A stretch of DNA of 51,119 bases. It comes from Bradyrhizobium acaciae. GTDB taxonomy: Bacteria; Pseudomonadota; Alphaproteobacteria; Rhizobiales; Xanthobacteraceae. Under the pieces are notes generated by a model that saw nothing but the letters and a program-made list of their open reading frames with translations, had not been told where the DNA came from and searched no databases. The first letter of the stretch is position 1. Every line of letters starts with the position of its first letter. Positions 39,497 through 49,133 of the stretch are shown one piece after another. The translations under genes were made by a program, and so were the position numbers. The stretch covers positions 1-51,119 of the forward strand of contig NZ_JACMYK010000043.1 in assembly GCF_020889785.1 (NCBI RefSeq), read 5' to 3'.

Positions 39497-39535
39497 GCGA
39501 GGGCTCGAGGCGCATTATCCGGCAACTTGTTCGGA

Positions 39536-39630
39536 CGTCATCCTGAGGTGCTCGCGAAGCGAGCCTCGAAGGATTGGCCGCGGGCCGTGCACCCTTCGAG
39601 GCTCGCTCCGCTCGCACCTTAGGGTGACGG
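39536..39630. repeat. CGTCATCCTGAGG-type intergenic palindrome
   Basis: It begins CGTCATCCTGAGGTGCTCGC and ends CGCACCTTAGGGTGACGG, with inner CCTCGAAGG and CCTTCGAGG arms. It lies between the convergent thioesterase and proC genes. Sister copies are at 14747-14883 and 29941-30042. Confidence 0.75.
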
Positions 39631-39658
39631 GATAGAGCGTGATGGCGTAGGCGAGATG

Positions 39659-40486
39659 TTACTTCGCCAATTCCTTCGAGCGCCGTGTCGCCGCGGCAAT
39701 CGCGCGGGTCATCAGCGGTTGCATGCCGTCATTTGCCATCAGCACCTCGAGTGCTGCAGCTGTGGTGCCGCCGGGCGAGGTGACGTTCTGCCGCAGGGTT
39801 GCCGAAGGCAGATCCGAACGATGCAGCAACTCGCCGGAGCCGGCGACGGTTGCGCGCGCCAGCGTGGTCGCAAGCTGCTCGGGCAGGCCGGCCGCGACGC
39901 CGGCGCGGGCCAGCTCCTCGGCGAGCAGGAAGACATAGGCCGGGCCGGAGCCGGAGACCGCCGTCACTGCATCCATCAGGCTTTCGTCGTCGACCCATTC
40001 GACGAGCCCGGTCGCCTTCAGCAGTGCATCCGTCATCGCGCGCTGCGCGGCGGTGACGCGTTTTGACGGCACCGCGACGGTGATGCCGCGGCCGATCGCC
40101 GCCGGCGTGTTCGGCATCGCGCGCACCACGGCGCCGCCGACGACCTCTTCCAAGGCTGAGATGGTCGTGCCGGCCATGATCGAGACCACGAGCGTCGAGG
40201 GGCCGATCAGGGCCTTCAGCGCGGCGCCGGCGTCGCGGAACGATTGCGGCTTCACCGCGACCACAAGCGTGTCGAGCGTGCCGAGATCCTTCGGTTGCGG
40301 ATTGAGCCGGACACCTTTCGCGGCAAGCGCGGAGATCTCAGGTGAAAGATGCGGATCGATCACCGCGACCTGCGTGGGTGCAAGACCCTGCGCGAGCCAG
40401 CCGGTCAGCATTGCGCCGCCCATCTTGCCAGCGCCCGCAAGCGCGATGGTGCCGGAAGTATTCTTCAGTGCGCTGCTTGTGTTCAC
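39659..40486 (-). CDS. proC: Pyrroline-5-carboxylate reductase
   Basis: This 275-residue NADP-dependent reductase makes proline from pyrroline-5-carboxylate. The Rossmann start is IALAGAGKMGGAMLTGWL. VVRAMPNTPAAIGRGITV and the signature SGSGPAYVFLLAEELARAGV with the DLPSATLRQNVTSPGGTTAAAL block are canonical. I chose GTG at 40486 because GGAG sits six bases upstream; a GTG at 40498 opens the same frame. Confidence 0.95.
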   Translation of the reverse strand: MNTSSALKNTSGTIALAGAGKMGGAMLTGWLAQGLAPTQVAVIDPHLSPEISALAAKGVRLNPQPKDLGTLDTLVVAVKPQSFRDAGAALKALIGPSTLVVSIMAGTTISALEEVVGGAVVRAMPNTPAAIGRGITVAVPSKRVTAAQRAMTDALLKATGLVEWVDDESLMDAVTAVSGSGPAYVFLLAEELARAGVAAGLPEQLATTLARATVAGSGELLHRSDLPSATLRQNVTSPGGTTAAALEVLMANDGMQPLMTRAIAAATRRSKELAK

Positions 40487-40507
40487 AGGTGGCTCCACAA
40501 ACTCTGT

Positions 40508-40652
40508 GTCGTCCCGGCCTTGAGCCAGGACCCATAACCACAGGCGGTTCTAGTGAAGCGTGACGCCAGCGACAAGCAGTTTGCGTGAGCCCCGCGGCCG
40601 CGGAGTGTGGGTCCCTGCTCCCGTGCGCAATTGCGCACTAGGCAGGGACGAC
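40508..40652. repeat. Two facing GTCGTCCC...GGGACCCATAACCAC repeats
   Basis: Left copy 40508-40542 (GTCGTCCCGGCC...CCAGGACCCATAACCACA) and inverted right copy 40605-40652 (GTGTGGGTCCCTGC...GCAGGGACGAC) lie between proC and the YbjN gene. Same family as 11379-11512 and 38947-39067. Confidence 0.75.
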
Positions 40653-40685
40653 ACCGAAAGTGTGGAAGCGTCGCGCTTCAGCCGT

Positions 40686-41186
40686 TTACGCTTCGCCCTC
40701 GGTATCGAACATCGCAGCCGCCATCGCCTCGGTGGTCGACTTGCCGGCCCACACCACGAACTGAAACGCCGGATAGTAGCGCTCGCAGGCGTGGATCGCG
40801 TTGACCACCATGGCCTCGCATTGCGAGGTGGAGGCGGTGAGGCCGCCCGGCAGCACCAGCGCCTGACGATGCATCACCATGCCGGTGTGGGTCCACAGAT
40901 CGAAATGGCCGACCCACAATTGTTCGTTGATCGCGGCGACCAGCCGCTGCACTTCGGCGCGACGCGCCTGCGGCATCTTCATGTCGAAGGCGCAGGCGAG
41001 ATGCAGCGCCTCGATCTCTCCCATCCAGGTGAAGGAGAGCTGATAGTCGATCCAGTCTCCCTTGGAGACGATCGTCACCTCGTCTTCGCCGGAACGCTCG
41101 AACGCCCAGTTGTTGTCGGTGGCGATATCCTCGACCACCGCAAGCGGGTTGTTCCGGGAATCGATAATGCTTTCGAGGAGGGACAT
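40686..41186 (-). CDS. YbjN domain protein
   Basis: This 166-residue cytoplasmic protein has the YbjN fold, related to type III secretion chaperones (NPLAVVEDIATDNNWAFER, then a beta-rich core with YQLSFTWMGEIEALHLAC, then VHRQ/LVLPGG-type helices). ATG at 41186 opens MSLLESIIDSRNNP with a weak ribosome site. The role is not known; related proteins affect motility or sensory output in enterobacteria. It stands alone on the minus strand. Confidence 0.85.
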   Translation of the reverse strand: MSLLESIIDSRNNPLAVVEDIATDNNWAFERSGEDEVTIVSKGDWIDYQLSFTWMGEIEALHLACAFDMKMPQARRAEVQRLVAAINEQLWVGHFDLWTHTGMVMHRQALVLPGGLTASTSQCEAMVVNAIHACERYYPAFQFVVWAGKSTTEAMAAAMFDTEGEA

Positions 41187-41632
41187 GCCGTCTCGGACCT
41201 TGTTCTTATGATCGCTTGATACGCACACGGAAGCCGGCACTTGCGACATACTGCGTCGTGGCCGAGTGCAGTTCCTTGACCGGGCTTCCGGATGCCCCTG
41301 GACCTGACGCCGATGAAGTGATGTGATTTGCGGAATCCGCGCAACCGCACGCCGAGTCCGTCCACAGCCAAAGCGCGCATCGTCCACAGCTGATCTCCGC
41401 CACACTTGTGATTTGGAGAACAAATCGGAATCTCCGCATTGGAGTAACGATTTGTTAACCATTTGCACCCGCCTCGCCGCACGCGTGAATCAGCCTCCGG
41501 GCACTCATATCGCCTCCGCAAGGGCCGCAACACGCTCATGGGGACATGCTGTTTGCCCATGCCAAAGGCCTTGCCCGGCTGTCGCGGTTTGGTCATATTT
41601 CGTCTCAGGCACGTCCATCCCGGGCGTGCCGA
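41187..41632. other. 446-base divergent gap between the YbjN gene and the FMN riboswitch
   Basis: No credible gene. It should hold the leftward promoter of the YbjN gene and the rightward promoter of the riboswitch-ribH transcript. An AT-richer patch around 41400-41465 includes a small palindrome GATTTG-GAGAA-CAAATC (near 41411), but no promoter could be fixed with confidence. Confidence 0.45.
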
Positions 41633-41781
41633 TGTTCTCAGGGCGGGGTGAAAATCCCCACCGGCGGTAAAGGGCGATGAGCCCAAGCCCGCGAGCGCCT
41701 TCTTTTCGCGAAGCGGAAGGAAGGGTCAGCAGATTCGGTGCAATTCCGAAGCCGACGGTTACAGTCCGGATGAAAGAGAAC
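41633..41781 (+). promoter_or_regulatory. FMN riboswitch (RFN element)
   Basis: The conserved RFN core is present in order: CTCAGGGCGGGGTGAAAATC, CCCCACCGGCGGTAAAGG, AGCCCGCGAGCGCCTTC, GGTCAGCAGATTCGGTG, CAATTCCGAAGCCGACGGTT and ACAGTCCGGATGAAAGAGAA. Together they form the P1-P6 junction that binds FMN. It ends about 80 bases before ribH. A small hairpin ACGCGATTTTCGCGT (41796-41810) lies in the expression platform, and AAGAGGAAAG near 41849 is the ribosome site, so control may be at translation. Confidence 0.95.
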
Positions 41782-41863
41782 GGTTGCGGCAGCCAACGCG
41801 ATTTTCGCGTGGGCTCGTGTCGTTGTCCGTGTGCCCTGATTCTGGTCCTGAAAGAGGAAAGCC

Positions 41864-42445
41864 ATGAATCAGATGTTGCAAGACACTGAAGTTCAAGACG
41901 CTGAAATCCAAACCTCCCAAGCAGAAAATGCTCCCGATACGCCGGCACATCCGCCGACGCCGGAGCATCCGCATTTCGCGAAGCCGCAGCGCGTTGCCTT
42001 CGTGCAATCGTCCTGGCATCGCGATGTGGTGGAGGAGTGCCGCATCTCCTTCCTGAAGGAGATCGAGGCGCGCCACATCACCAATGTGGACGTGTTCGAG
42101 GTGCCGGGCTCGTTCGAGATCCCGCTGCATGCGCAGCTCCTGGCGAAGACGCGCCGCTACACCGCGATCGTCGCTGCCGGGCTCGTCGTCGACGCTGGCA
42201 TCTATCGCCACGAGTTCGTCGCCGACACCGTGATCAAGGCACTGATGGATGTGCAGTTGCGCACCGAGGTGCCGGTGTTCTCGGCGGTGCTGACGCCGCA
42301 GCAGTTCCATGAGACCGAGGTGCATTACGACTTCTTCCGCAAGCACTTCGTGATCAAGGGGATCGAGGTCGCGGAAGCCTGCGCCAACACGCTGCTCAGC
42401 CTGGAACGCCTGCGCGGCCAGGTCGCGGCGGGGATTCCCGGCTAA
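41864..42445 (+). CDS. ribH: 6,7-dimethyl-8-ribityllumazine synthase, type II
   Basis: This 193-residue enzyme makes the direct precursor of riboflavin. The core starts at about residue 42 (RVAFVQSSWHRDVVEECRIS) with FEVPGSFEIPLHAQLLA and VVDAGIYRHEFVADTVIKALM. The catalytic-histidine area reads YRHEF and the later segment VPVFSAVLTPQQFHE. The sequence matches the RibH2 type known from Brucella and other rhizobia, which forms decamers rather than 60-mer shells. It has a polar N-terminal tail of about 40 residues. It is under the FMN riboswitch just upstream, as reported for Brucella ribH2. Confidence 0.95.
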   Translation: MNQMLQDTEVQDAEIQTSQAENAPDTPAHPPTPEHPHFAKPQRVAFVQSSWHRDVVEECRISFLKEIEARHITNVDVFEVPGSFEIPLHAQLLAKTRRYTAIVAAGLVVDAGIYRHEFVADTVIKALMDVQLRTEVPVFSAVLTPQQFHETEVHYDFFRKHFVIKGIEVAEACANTLLSLERLRGQVAAGIPG

Positions 42446-42449
42446 CGCG

Positions 42450-42491
42450 CATGATCCGGAAAAGTGCGAAGCGGTTTTCCGGAAAGATCAT
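42450..42491. repeat. CATGATCCGGAAAAG-type palindrome
   Basis: CATGATCCGGAAAAGTGCGA pairs with TTTTCCGGAAAGATCAT around a short centre. I recognise this as a very common intergenic repeat in Bradyrhizobium and related genomes. It lies 5 bases past the ribH stop. Confidence 0.75.
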
Positions 42492-42534
42492 ACGCCAATA
42501 GGGAGGCCTCGGAGCCTCGAAGATCCAACGCAAA

Positions 42535-42564
42535 AGCGATCCCGGCATGCGCGCCGGGATCGCT
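42535..42564. terminator. Perfect hairpin between ribH and the SDR gene
   Basis: AGCGATCCCGGC and GCCGGGATCGCT form a 12-base stem with a 6-base loop. It is not followed by T residues on the plus strand, so rho-independent termination is uncertain, but it is the most stable structure in this gap. Confidence 0.5.
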
Positions 42565-42623
42565 CTCGCGGCCAGCGCGTTCGGTTATGCTTGCCGGCAT
42601 AACCAAATGTGCGGGAGGCGCTC

Positions 42624-43430
42624 ATGACCGAACAACATTCTTCCGACTGGCTCGGCCTGTCGGGCCGCGTTGCCGTCGTCACCGGCGGAGGCGGCGGCAT
42701 CGGCCGCGCCACCGCGGTCAGCTTCGCGCGCGCCGGCGCCAAGGTCGCTGCGCTCGATCGCGACGAGCGCGGGCTTGCGGAGACCAAGGCAAAGCTTCGC
42801 GAGTTCGGCGACGGCCATCTCGTCGCAAGCTGCGACACCACCCGCGAGGACAACGTCGCTGTCGTCGCGGACACCGTCGCGCGCACGCTCGGTGCTTGCG
42901 ACATCCTCGTCAACACCGCGGCGGTGCTGCGCCCCGGCGGGCTCGACACGCTGCCCCTCGCCGAATGGAATGCGGTGCTGGCGGTCAATCTGACCGGCTA
43001 TTTCATCTGCGCGCAGGCGTTCGGCCGGCAGATGCGCAAGCTGGGGCGCGGCAGCCTCATTCACGTCGCCTCGATCGCCGCCAGCAATGCGCAGGGGCAG
43101 AGCGGCGCCTACAGCGTCAGCAAGGCCGCCGTCGTGATGCTCTCGCAGCAACTCGCCGCCGAATGGGGCCCGCACGGTATCCGCAGCAATGTGGTCAGTC
43201 CGGGCCTTGTCGTCACGCCGATGAGCCAGGCGTTCTACGATACGCCAGGGGTCACCGAGCGGCGCACTGCCGTGGTGCCGATGCGCCGGATCGGCGCGCC
43301 GCAGGACATGGCGGACGCGACCCTGTTCCTGGCGAGCGACCGGTCGTCCTATGTCAATGGCGAGGAAATCATCGTCGATGGCGGCTATGCGCGGACGCTG
43401 ATGAGTCACGTGCCGCGGCCGGGGTTTTAA
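42624..43430 (+). CDS. Short-chain dehydrogenase/reductase (SDR)
   Basis: This 268-residue NAD(P)-dependent oxidoreductase has the cofactor loop GGGGGIGRATAVSFARAG, an acidic residue after strand 2 (ALDRDE) favouring NAD, NTAAV and catalytic Ser (SIAASN), and Tyr-x3-Lys in GAYSVSKAAVV. The C-terminal VNGEEIIVDGGYARTLM is standard. ATG at 42624 is preferred because GGGAGG sits seven bases upstream; a GTG at 42609 is in frame. The substrate is unknown. Confidence 0.93.
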   Translation: MTEQHSSDWLGLSGRVAVVTGGGGGIGRATAVSFARAGAKVAALDRDERGLAETKAKLREFGDGHLVASCDTTREDNVAVVADTVARTLGACDILVNTAAVLRPGGLDTLPLAEWNAVLAVNLTGYFICAQAFGRQMRKLGRGSLIHVASIAASNAQGQSGAYSVSKAAVVMLSQQLAAEWGPHGIRSNVVSPGLVVTPMSQAFYDTPGVTERRTAVVPMRRIGAPQDMADATLFLASDRSSYVNGEEIIVDGGYARTLMSHVPRPGF

Positions 43431-43454
43431 GAACGCCGCATCTGCAAATTCAGT

Positions 43455-43480
43455 GTCGTCCCTGCTTTCGCAGGGACGAC
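43455..43480. terminator. Bidirectional hairpin between SDR and prs genes
   Basis: GTCGTCCCTGC and GCAGGGACGAC form a perfect 11-base stem with a TTTC loop, between two convergent genes. It belongs to the GTCGTCCC repeat family. No long T run, so it is called a terminator by position only. Confidence 0.6.
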
Positions 43481-43486
43481 AGGGTA

Positions 43487-44440
<954 letters not shown>

Positions 44441-44618
44441 CGATGCTTCCCCCCGCGCCTTGCTGGATACGACGTTCAGCATCTCAAGTCCTTACAGAAC
44501 CGGCGGGTTTTCGGTGCGCGAGGGAATATCAGGCAGGCGGCTCGGATGGCAACCCATTAGCTGCTTTCGCCGCCGTTTTCCTGGGCAAAAAACGCCTTTC
44601 CCCGGGAGGTACCCGGGG

Positions 44619-45239
44619 TTAGTCGGCCGAATAGCCGAGCGCCACGGTCTCGGACGCCGCCGCGGCCGGGGCGCTCGCCACCGTCGGCCCACGGAGCTCC
44701 GGTGCCGGGGCGGGCGCCAGGCCATCCGCCGGGCCGCCGTTGATCATGCTGGACAGGCCGCTGAGGCCGGCCTGGGCGATCTTGCGCAGCACCAGATCGT
44801 CGGCCGCGGCCCAGGCGTCGCGGCCGGCCTTGCCGGCGGGTTCTTCACCCGAAAGCCGGAGCGCCCGTTGCTGATTGCTGTCGTAGACGTCCCATACCCA
44901 CGAGATCATGGTGCGGCCGCGCACCACTTGCGCCGACAGATAGCTGCGCACGCGGTAGGCCGCGGTGCCCTGGCGCGACACGACCGACAGGCTGCGCAGC
45001 TTGGATTCGCTGTCGAGCACCCCCACCATGCGGTCGAACACCTGGGGCGGCGGGCCGTCGATCGATTCGAAGGCAACAGTTGCCCCGCCGCTCGCCGGCG
45101 TGGCCATGGCGTAGGAGTCGGCAGCGCCGCCGCCGGCCGCGCATCCGCCAAGCACGCCCGCGATCGCCAGCCAGGTGACTGCGATCGCGGCACGCACGAC
45201 TGTCCCAGTTTGAAACTGGTGGTCTGACGCATCCCTCAT
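44619..45239 (-). CDS. Putative lipoprotein of unknown function
   Basis: 206 residues. A hydrophobic N terminus (VRAAIAVTWLAIAGVLGGC) ends in a lipobox LGGC, with the modified cysteine near residue 33 and a following Ala/Gly-rich linker. The mature domain has VFDRMVGVLDSESKLRSLSV, YRVRSYLSAQVVRGRTMISW and VWDVYDSNQQRALRLSGEE, a pattern of a small alpha/beta periplasmic domain that I cannot name. The C-terminal 40 residues are Ala/Pro-rich. The presence of lspA and lgt in the same window is incidental. Confidence 0.8.
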   Translation of the reverse strand: MRDASDHQFQTGTVVRAAIAVTWLAIAGVLGGCAAGGGAADSYAMATPASGGATVAFESIDGPPPQVFDRMVGVLDSESKLRSLSVVSRQGTAAYRVRSYLSAQVVRGRTMISWVWDVYDSNQQRALRLSGEEPAGKAGRDAWAAADDLVLRKIAQAGLSGLSSMINGGPADGLAPAPAPELRGPTVASAPAAAASETVALGYSAD

Positions 45240-45357
45240 TGCGTCCTGCGATATCGTTAAAACGGCTTAACGTCTAGGGCAGGACGGCCACAGCACTTAA
45301 CCGATCCGGCCGGCCGGACCGGGGAGAGGATCGAATTCCTTGCTCGATACTTCGGGC

Positions 45358-46290
45358 TCAGTCGGCCAGATGATGCCGCATCGCTTCGGTGATCCAGGCC
45401 CATTCGCGGTTCGGGCTCGCGTCCGGCTTCTGTCCGCGCATGATGGCGACGAGCTCCCAGTAGCGGGCCGCACGGGCGTCGTGCAGCGCATATTTGCCGC
45501 GAATCCAGTTGCGGAATTCCTGGTCGGGTTCTCGCTTCAGCAATCGCGCCGAGGTCTCCAGCCAGTCGCGGGCCAGGTCCTGGCCGGCCTGCGACGTCGG
45601 CGCGAGATCGCGCGCGATGATCTCTTTGGCTCTTGCCAGCACGGTCTCGTTGGCCGCCTGCCAGGCAGCGAGATCCAGCACGTGGTGATTCCAGACGTCC
45701 TCTGCGTTGGCGCGGATGTTGGCGACGAGAGTGGGATCGCCCAGCATCCCCGACAGCTCGGTCCAGGCATCGCATTGCTCCGGCGTCGGCTCGTCCGGCA
45801 ATTCGGGCACGCTGGTCTCGATCATCTGCCGGATCCATTTCCGGTCGATGTTGATGCCGTCGGACACTTTCTCGAAAAAGCGTTCGACGACGTTGCGGCG
45901 CTCGGTGCGGGATAGCTGCGTCATGGTCAGAAATCTCCTCAAGTCTGCTTCGGTGAGTTGCGGTGAGCGCAACGCAGCCCGCAGGGCCGAGGCGACGCGG
46001 CGCTGGGCCGCGATCTCCGCTTCCAGCGTCTCGAGGCGGAGCTTCAGCGCTTCGACCAGCGAGAGTTCCTTGGTCAGGACCTCACTGATCGCGTCGAGAC
46101 CGAGCCCTGCATCGCGCAGGCAGCGGATCAGGTCGAGGCGAACGAGCTCTGCGTCGGTGAAGACGCGATAGCCGCTCGCGGTGCGGCCGGCCGGCGGCAG
46201 CAACCCCTGGTCCGAATAGAAGCGGAGCTTGCGGACGGAAATTCCGCTGAGCCGCGCCGCCTCGCCGATGCTGTAGGTGCGTTGTGTCAT
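45358..46290 (-). CDS. MerR-family transcriptional regulator with a large C-terminal domain
   Basis: 310 residues. The N-terminal winged helix is clear (YSIGEAARLSGISVRKLRFY; LLPPAGRTASGYRVFTDAEL), followed by the dimerising coiled coil (VEALKLRLETLEAEIAAQRR). The long helical C terminus (about residues 130-310) resembles TipA-S-type ligand-binding domains. The operon order next to pgeF suggests no specific role. ATG at 46290 fits; it lies 79 bases beyond pgeF on the same strand. Confidence 0.9.
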   Translation of the reverse strand: MTQRTYSIGEAARLSGISVRKLRFYSDQGLLPPAGRTASGYRVFTDAELVRLDLIRCLRDAGLGLDAISEVLTKELSLVEALKLRLETLEAEIAAQRRVASALRAALRSPQLTEADLRRFLTMTQLSRTERRNVVERFFEKVSDGINIDRKWIRQMIETSVPELPDEPTPEQCDAWTELSGMLGDPTLVANIRANAEDVWNHHVLDLAAWQAANETVLARAKEIIARDLAPTSQAGQDLARDWLETSARLLKREPDQEFRNWIRGKYALHDARAARYWELVAIMRGQKPDASPNREWAWITEAMRHHLAD

Positions 46291-46369
46291 GCGCCGCTTG
46301 TCCGGTCTCCAGCAGGTGGAGAGTCAAGACGCTTGTCGCATGAAAATGAAGAGGACGCGCGGCGGCGCG

Positions 46370-47137
46370 TCAGCGTTCCAGCGCGATGGCGTGAACGAGC
46401 CGGCCGTAATCGGCTTCCCTGCGGTGCACGGAGCGGCGGTAGCTGAAACAGCGTTCGTCGGAATAGGTGTCGATGCCGAGATCGTCGATCATCAGCACGC
46501 CGGCATTTTCCAGCCGCATGCGGATGAAGCCGGCAAGATCGAACATCGCATGGCCGTCGCGTTCGGCGGGAATGAAGAACATGCCGTTCTCGGCATCGGC
46601 CTCGATGAAGCGCTCGACGAATTCGCGTCCGACCTCGTAGGACTCCTTGCGGATCAGCGGCCCGATGGCGGCGACGATGCCGCCGCGCTCCGCGCCGAGC
46701 TTCTCCATCGCATCGATGGTCGATTCCAGCACACCGGTCAGCGCGCCCTTCCAGCCGGCATGCGCTGCACCGATCACCCGCGCACTGGGATCGACGAACA
46801 GGATCGGGCCGCAGTCGGCCGTCGTGACCGATATCGCGAGGCCTTCGGTGCGGGTGACGAGCGCATCCGCCTTCGGGCGCGCTGCGCCATTCCACGGGTT
46901 GTCCACGACGACGACGTCGGGCGAGTGAACCTGGTGCACACTGATCAAATGATCGAGCGGCACGCCGAGCTGCTCGGCCATCCGCCGCCGGTTCTCCACG
47001 ACCTTGGCCGGATCGTCGTTGGAGCCGAGCCCGCCGTTGAGCGCGGCATAGATTCCATCGGAGACGCCGCCCTCGCGCGAGAAGAAGGCGTGGCGCAGGC
47101 CAGGTATGGCCGACAGCAGCGGTGATCCCAATGTCAT
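46370..47137 (-). CDS. pgeF: Peptidoglycan editing factor / multicopper-type laccase-domain protein (YfiH family)
   Basis: This 255-residue protein keeps the catalytic triad region of the family: HQVHSPDVV, TTADCGPILF and AAHAGWKGAL. In E. coli PgeF removes wrongly incorporated serine-containing muropeptide precursors; purine nucleoside phosphorylase or adenosine deaminase activity has also been described for YfiH-type proteins. Its ATG overlaps the TGA of the midA-like gene by four bases, so it is part of the lgt-midA-pgeF operon. Confidence 0.92.
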   Translation of the reverse strand: MTLGSPLLSAIPGLRHAFFSREGGVSDGIYAALNGGLGSNDDPAKVVENRRRMAEQLGVPLDHLISVHQVHSPDVVVVDNPWNGAARPKADALVTRTEGLAISVTTADCGPILFVDPSARVIGAAHAGWKGALTGVLESTIDAMEKLGAERGGIVAAIGPLIRKESYEVGREFVERFIEADAENGMFFIPAERDGHAMFDLAGFIRMRLENAGVLMIDDLGIDTYSDERCFSYRRSVHRREADYGRLVHAIALER

Positions 47138-48252
47138 TGTTCGGTCTCGTCAGGCTGATCGCTCAGTCCGGCGATCGAGGTGAGGCGCGGGTCGGAGATG
47201 GCCATGACCTTGAACATCGAGCCCATCCCGCCGCGTCCGGAATCGGTCAGCCGTTTCAGCGCACCGGCGACGTCGGCGGAGACTTCGGGGCTTGCTTTCG
47301 CCATCAATCCGGCAGCTCGGGCCTCGACGCCGAGGCGCTTGAGGAAGGCGCCCTGCGTCGCCGGCCCGTGCACGCGCGCGCCGACATCCTCGGCGGCCCG
47401 TGCCAGGGCCTGGAAATCGACATGCGCGGTCACGTCGGCTTGTCCCGGGTTCTTCAGCGGGTCGGCGAAGCTGTGGCGTGCGATCGCCTGGAAGGTGTCG
47501 CCGGCGTCGCTGCGCAGATGGCCGTAGTCGATGATCAGCGCGGCGCCGTCCTGGTCGCGCACCCGCGTGGCAAGCTTCATGATCTCGTTGTCGGGCCGCC
47601 ATTCGAACACCGCGCCGAGCGGCGCGGCGCGCACCAGCGGCGGCAGCAGCACCTCGAAGTGTGGTGTCGGCTCGACGGCAGGTGCGAAATACAGGCTGCC
47701 ATTGGCATCCATCCCGACCGTGCGCTCGTGCCACCCGGTCTCGCGGCGGACCATCTGGTGGATCGGCAGCACGTCGAAATATTCGTTGGCGAGGATCACC
47801 GCCGGCCCCTCGGGGACGTCGTCGATGCTGTCGTGCCAGGTGATGTTGCGCACGCCGGTCAGCGTCGCGTGCTGCTTCTCGCGCAGCACCGGATTGACCT
47901 CGACGAGGTGGATGCTGAGCGACTGGTAGAGCGGCGGCAGCACGCGCAGCGCACGCAGCGCGTCGGACATCATGGTGCCGCGGCCGGGCCCGAGCTCGAC
48001 CAGGCGGAGCGTCTCGGGTGAGCCGATCGCGCGCCAGATCGAGGCGCTCCATAGCCCGAGCAGTTCGCCGAACATCTGGCTGACCTCGGGCGCGGTGGTG
48101 AAATCGCCCTCGCGGCCGAGCGGATCGCGCGACAAATAGTAGCCGTAATGCGGATGCATCAGGCACAATTCCATGTAGCGCCAGACCGGCATCGGCCCGG
48201 ACAATTTGATCAGCTTCCTGATCTCATCCAGCAGCGGGGAGGGTTCGCTCAC
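47134..48252 (-). CDS. SAM-dependent methyltransferase, MidA/NDUFAF7 family
   Basis: This 372-residue class I methyltransferase is related to mitochondrial NDUFAF7, which dimethylates an arginine of complex I subunit NDUFS2. Seen: SPLLDEIRKLIKLSGPMPVW, YGYYLSRDPLGREGDFTTAPEVSQ and the SAM loop LVELGPGRGTMMSDALRALR. The start is GTG at 48252, with AGGAAG just before it; the upstream open frame is without homology. It lies 23 bases after lgt and overlaps pgeF, so the three form an operon. Confidence 0.92.
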   Translation of the reverse strand: MSEPSPLLDEIRKLIKLSGPMPVWRYMELCLMHPHYGYYLSRDPLGREGDFTTAPEVSQMFGELLGLWSASIWRAIGSPETLRLVELGPGRGTMMSDALRALRVLPPLYQSLSIHLVEVNPVLREKQHATLTGVRNITWHDSIDDVPEGPAVILANEYFDVLPIHQMVRRETGWHERTVGMDANGSLYFAPAVEPTPHFEVLLPPLVRAAPLGAVFEWRPDNEIMKLATRVRDQDGAALIIDYGHLRSDAGDTFQAIARHSFADPLKNPGQADVTAHVDFQALARAAEDVGARVHGPATQGAFLKRLGVEARAAGLMAKASPEVSADVAGALKRLTDSGRGGMGSMFKVMAISDPRLTSIAGLSDQPDETEQ

Positions 48253-48275
48253 GGCCTTCCTTGGATTGCACTTGC

Positions 48276-49118
48276 TTACGTTGAACTCGGCGCCGGCCCG
48301 TTCGCCCTGCGGCGGACGGCGGCCGTGATGATGATAGCGCCCACGATGATCATTGGCACCGACAGCAGCATGCCCATGGTCAGTCCGCCCCACAGGAATC
48401 CGAGCTGCGGGTCCGGTTCCCGGAAGTGCTCGCCGATGATCCGGGCAATGCCGTAGATCGTAATGAAGCTGCCGAGGATCAGGCCGGGCCGCTTGAGCGC
48501 ACCCATCCGGATCATGATCGCCAACGCCGTGAACAGCACGATGCCCTCGAGCCCGGCCTCATAGAGCTGGCTCGGGTGGCGCGGCAACGGCCCGCCATTG
48601 GGAAAGATCATGGCCCAGGGCAGGCTTGCATCGGCGTGCCGGCCCCACAATTCGCTGTTGATGAAGTTGGCGAGCCGGCCGAGGAGCAGCCCGATCGGCG
48701 CGACCGCCGTGGTGATGTCGCCGAGCGACAGGATCGGAATGTTGTTGCGGCGGGCAAACAGCATCACCGCGGCGACGCAGCCGAGGAAGCCGCCGTGGAA
48801 GGACATGCCGCCCTTCCACAATTCGAGGATCTCGGACGGGTGCGCGATAAAGAACGGCAGATTGTAGAACAGCACATAGCCGGTGCGGCCGCCGACGATG
48901 ATGCCGATGGTGACCCAGAGGATGAAGTCATCGAGCTGCGGCAGCGTGATCGGCACCTCGCCGCCCCACAGCCGGTCCTTCTTGATCAGCGAGCGGGCGT
49001 AGATCCAGCCCAGCACGATGCCGACGATATAGGCGAGCGCATACCAGCGGATCACGATCGGCCCGAGCGCGAGCGCGACGGGGTTGAACACCGGAAAGTC
49101 GATCAGCAGGAACGGCAT
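48276..49118 (-). CDS. lgt: Prolipoprotein diacylglyceryl transferase
   Basis: This 280-residue polytopic inner-membrane enzyme transfers diacylglyceryl from phosphatidylglycerol to the lipobox cysteine, the first step of lipoprotein maturation. The essential HGGFLG block (GMSFHGGFLGCV), RLANFINSELWGR with the conserved Asn and Glu, and HPSQLYEAGLEG are all present, with seven hydrophobic segments. It follows the dienelactone hydrolase gene by 15 bases and precedes midA by 23. Confidence 0.97.
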   Translation of the reverse strand: MPFLLIDFPVFNPVALALGPIVIRWYALAYIVGIVLGWIYARSLIKKDRLWGGEVPITLPQLDDFILWVTIGIIVGGRTGYVLFYNLPFFIAHPSEILELWKGGMSFHGGFLGCVAAVMLFARRNNIPILSLGDITTAVAPIGLLLGRLANFINSELWGRHADASLPWAMIFPNGGPLPRHPSQLYEAGLEGIVLFTALAIMIRMGALKRPGLILGSFITIYGIARIIGEHFREPDPQLGFLWGGLTMGMLLSVPMIIVGAIIITAAVRRRANGPAPSST

Positions 49119-49133
49119 CGTGCGGGTTGAGAC

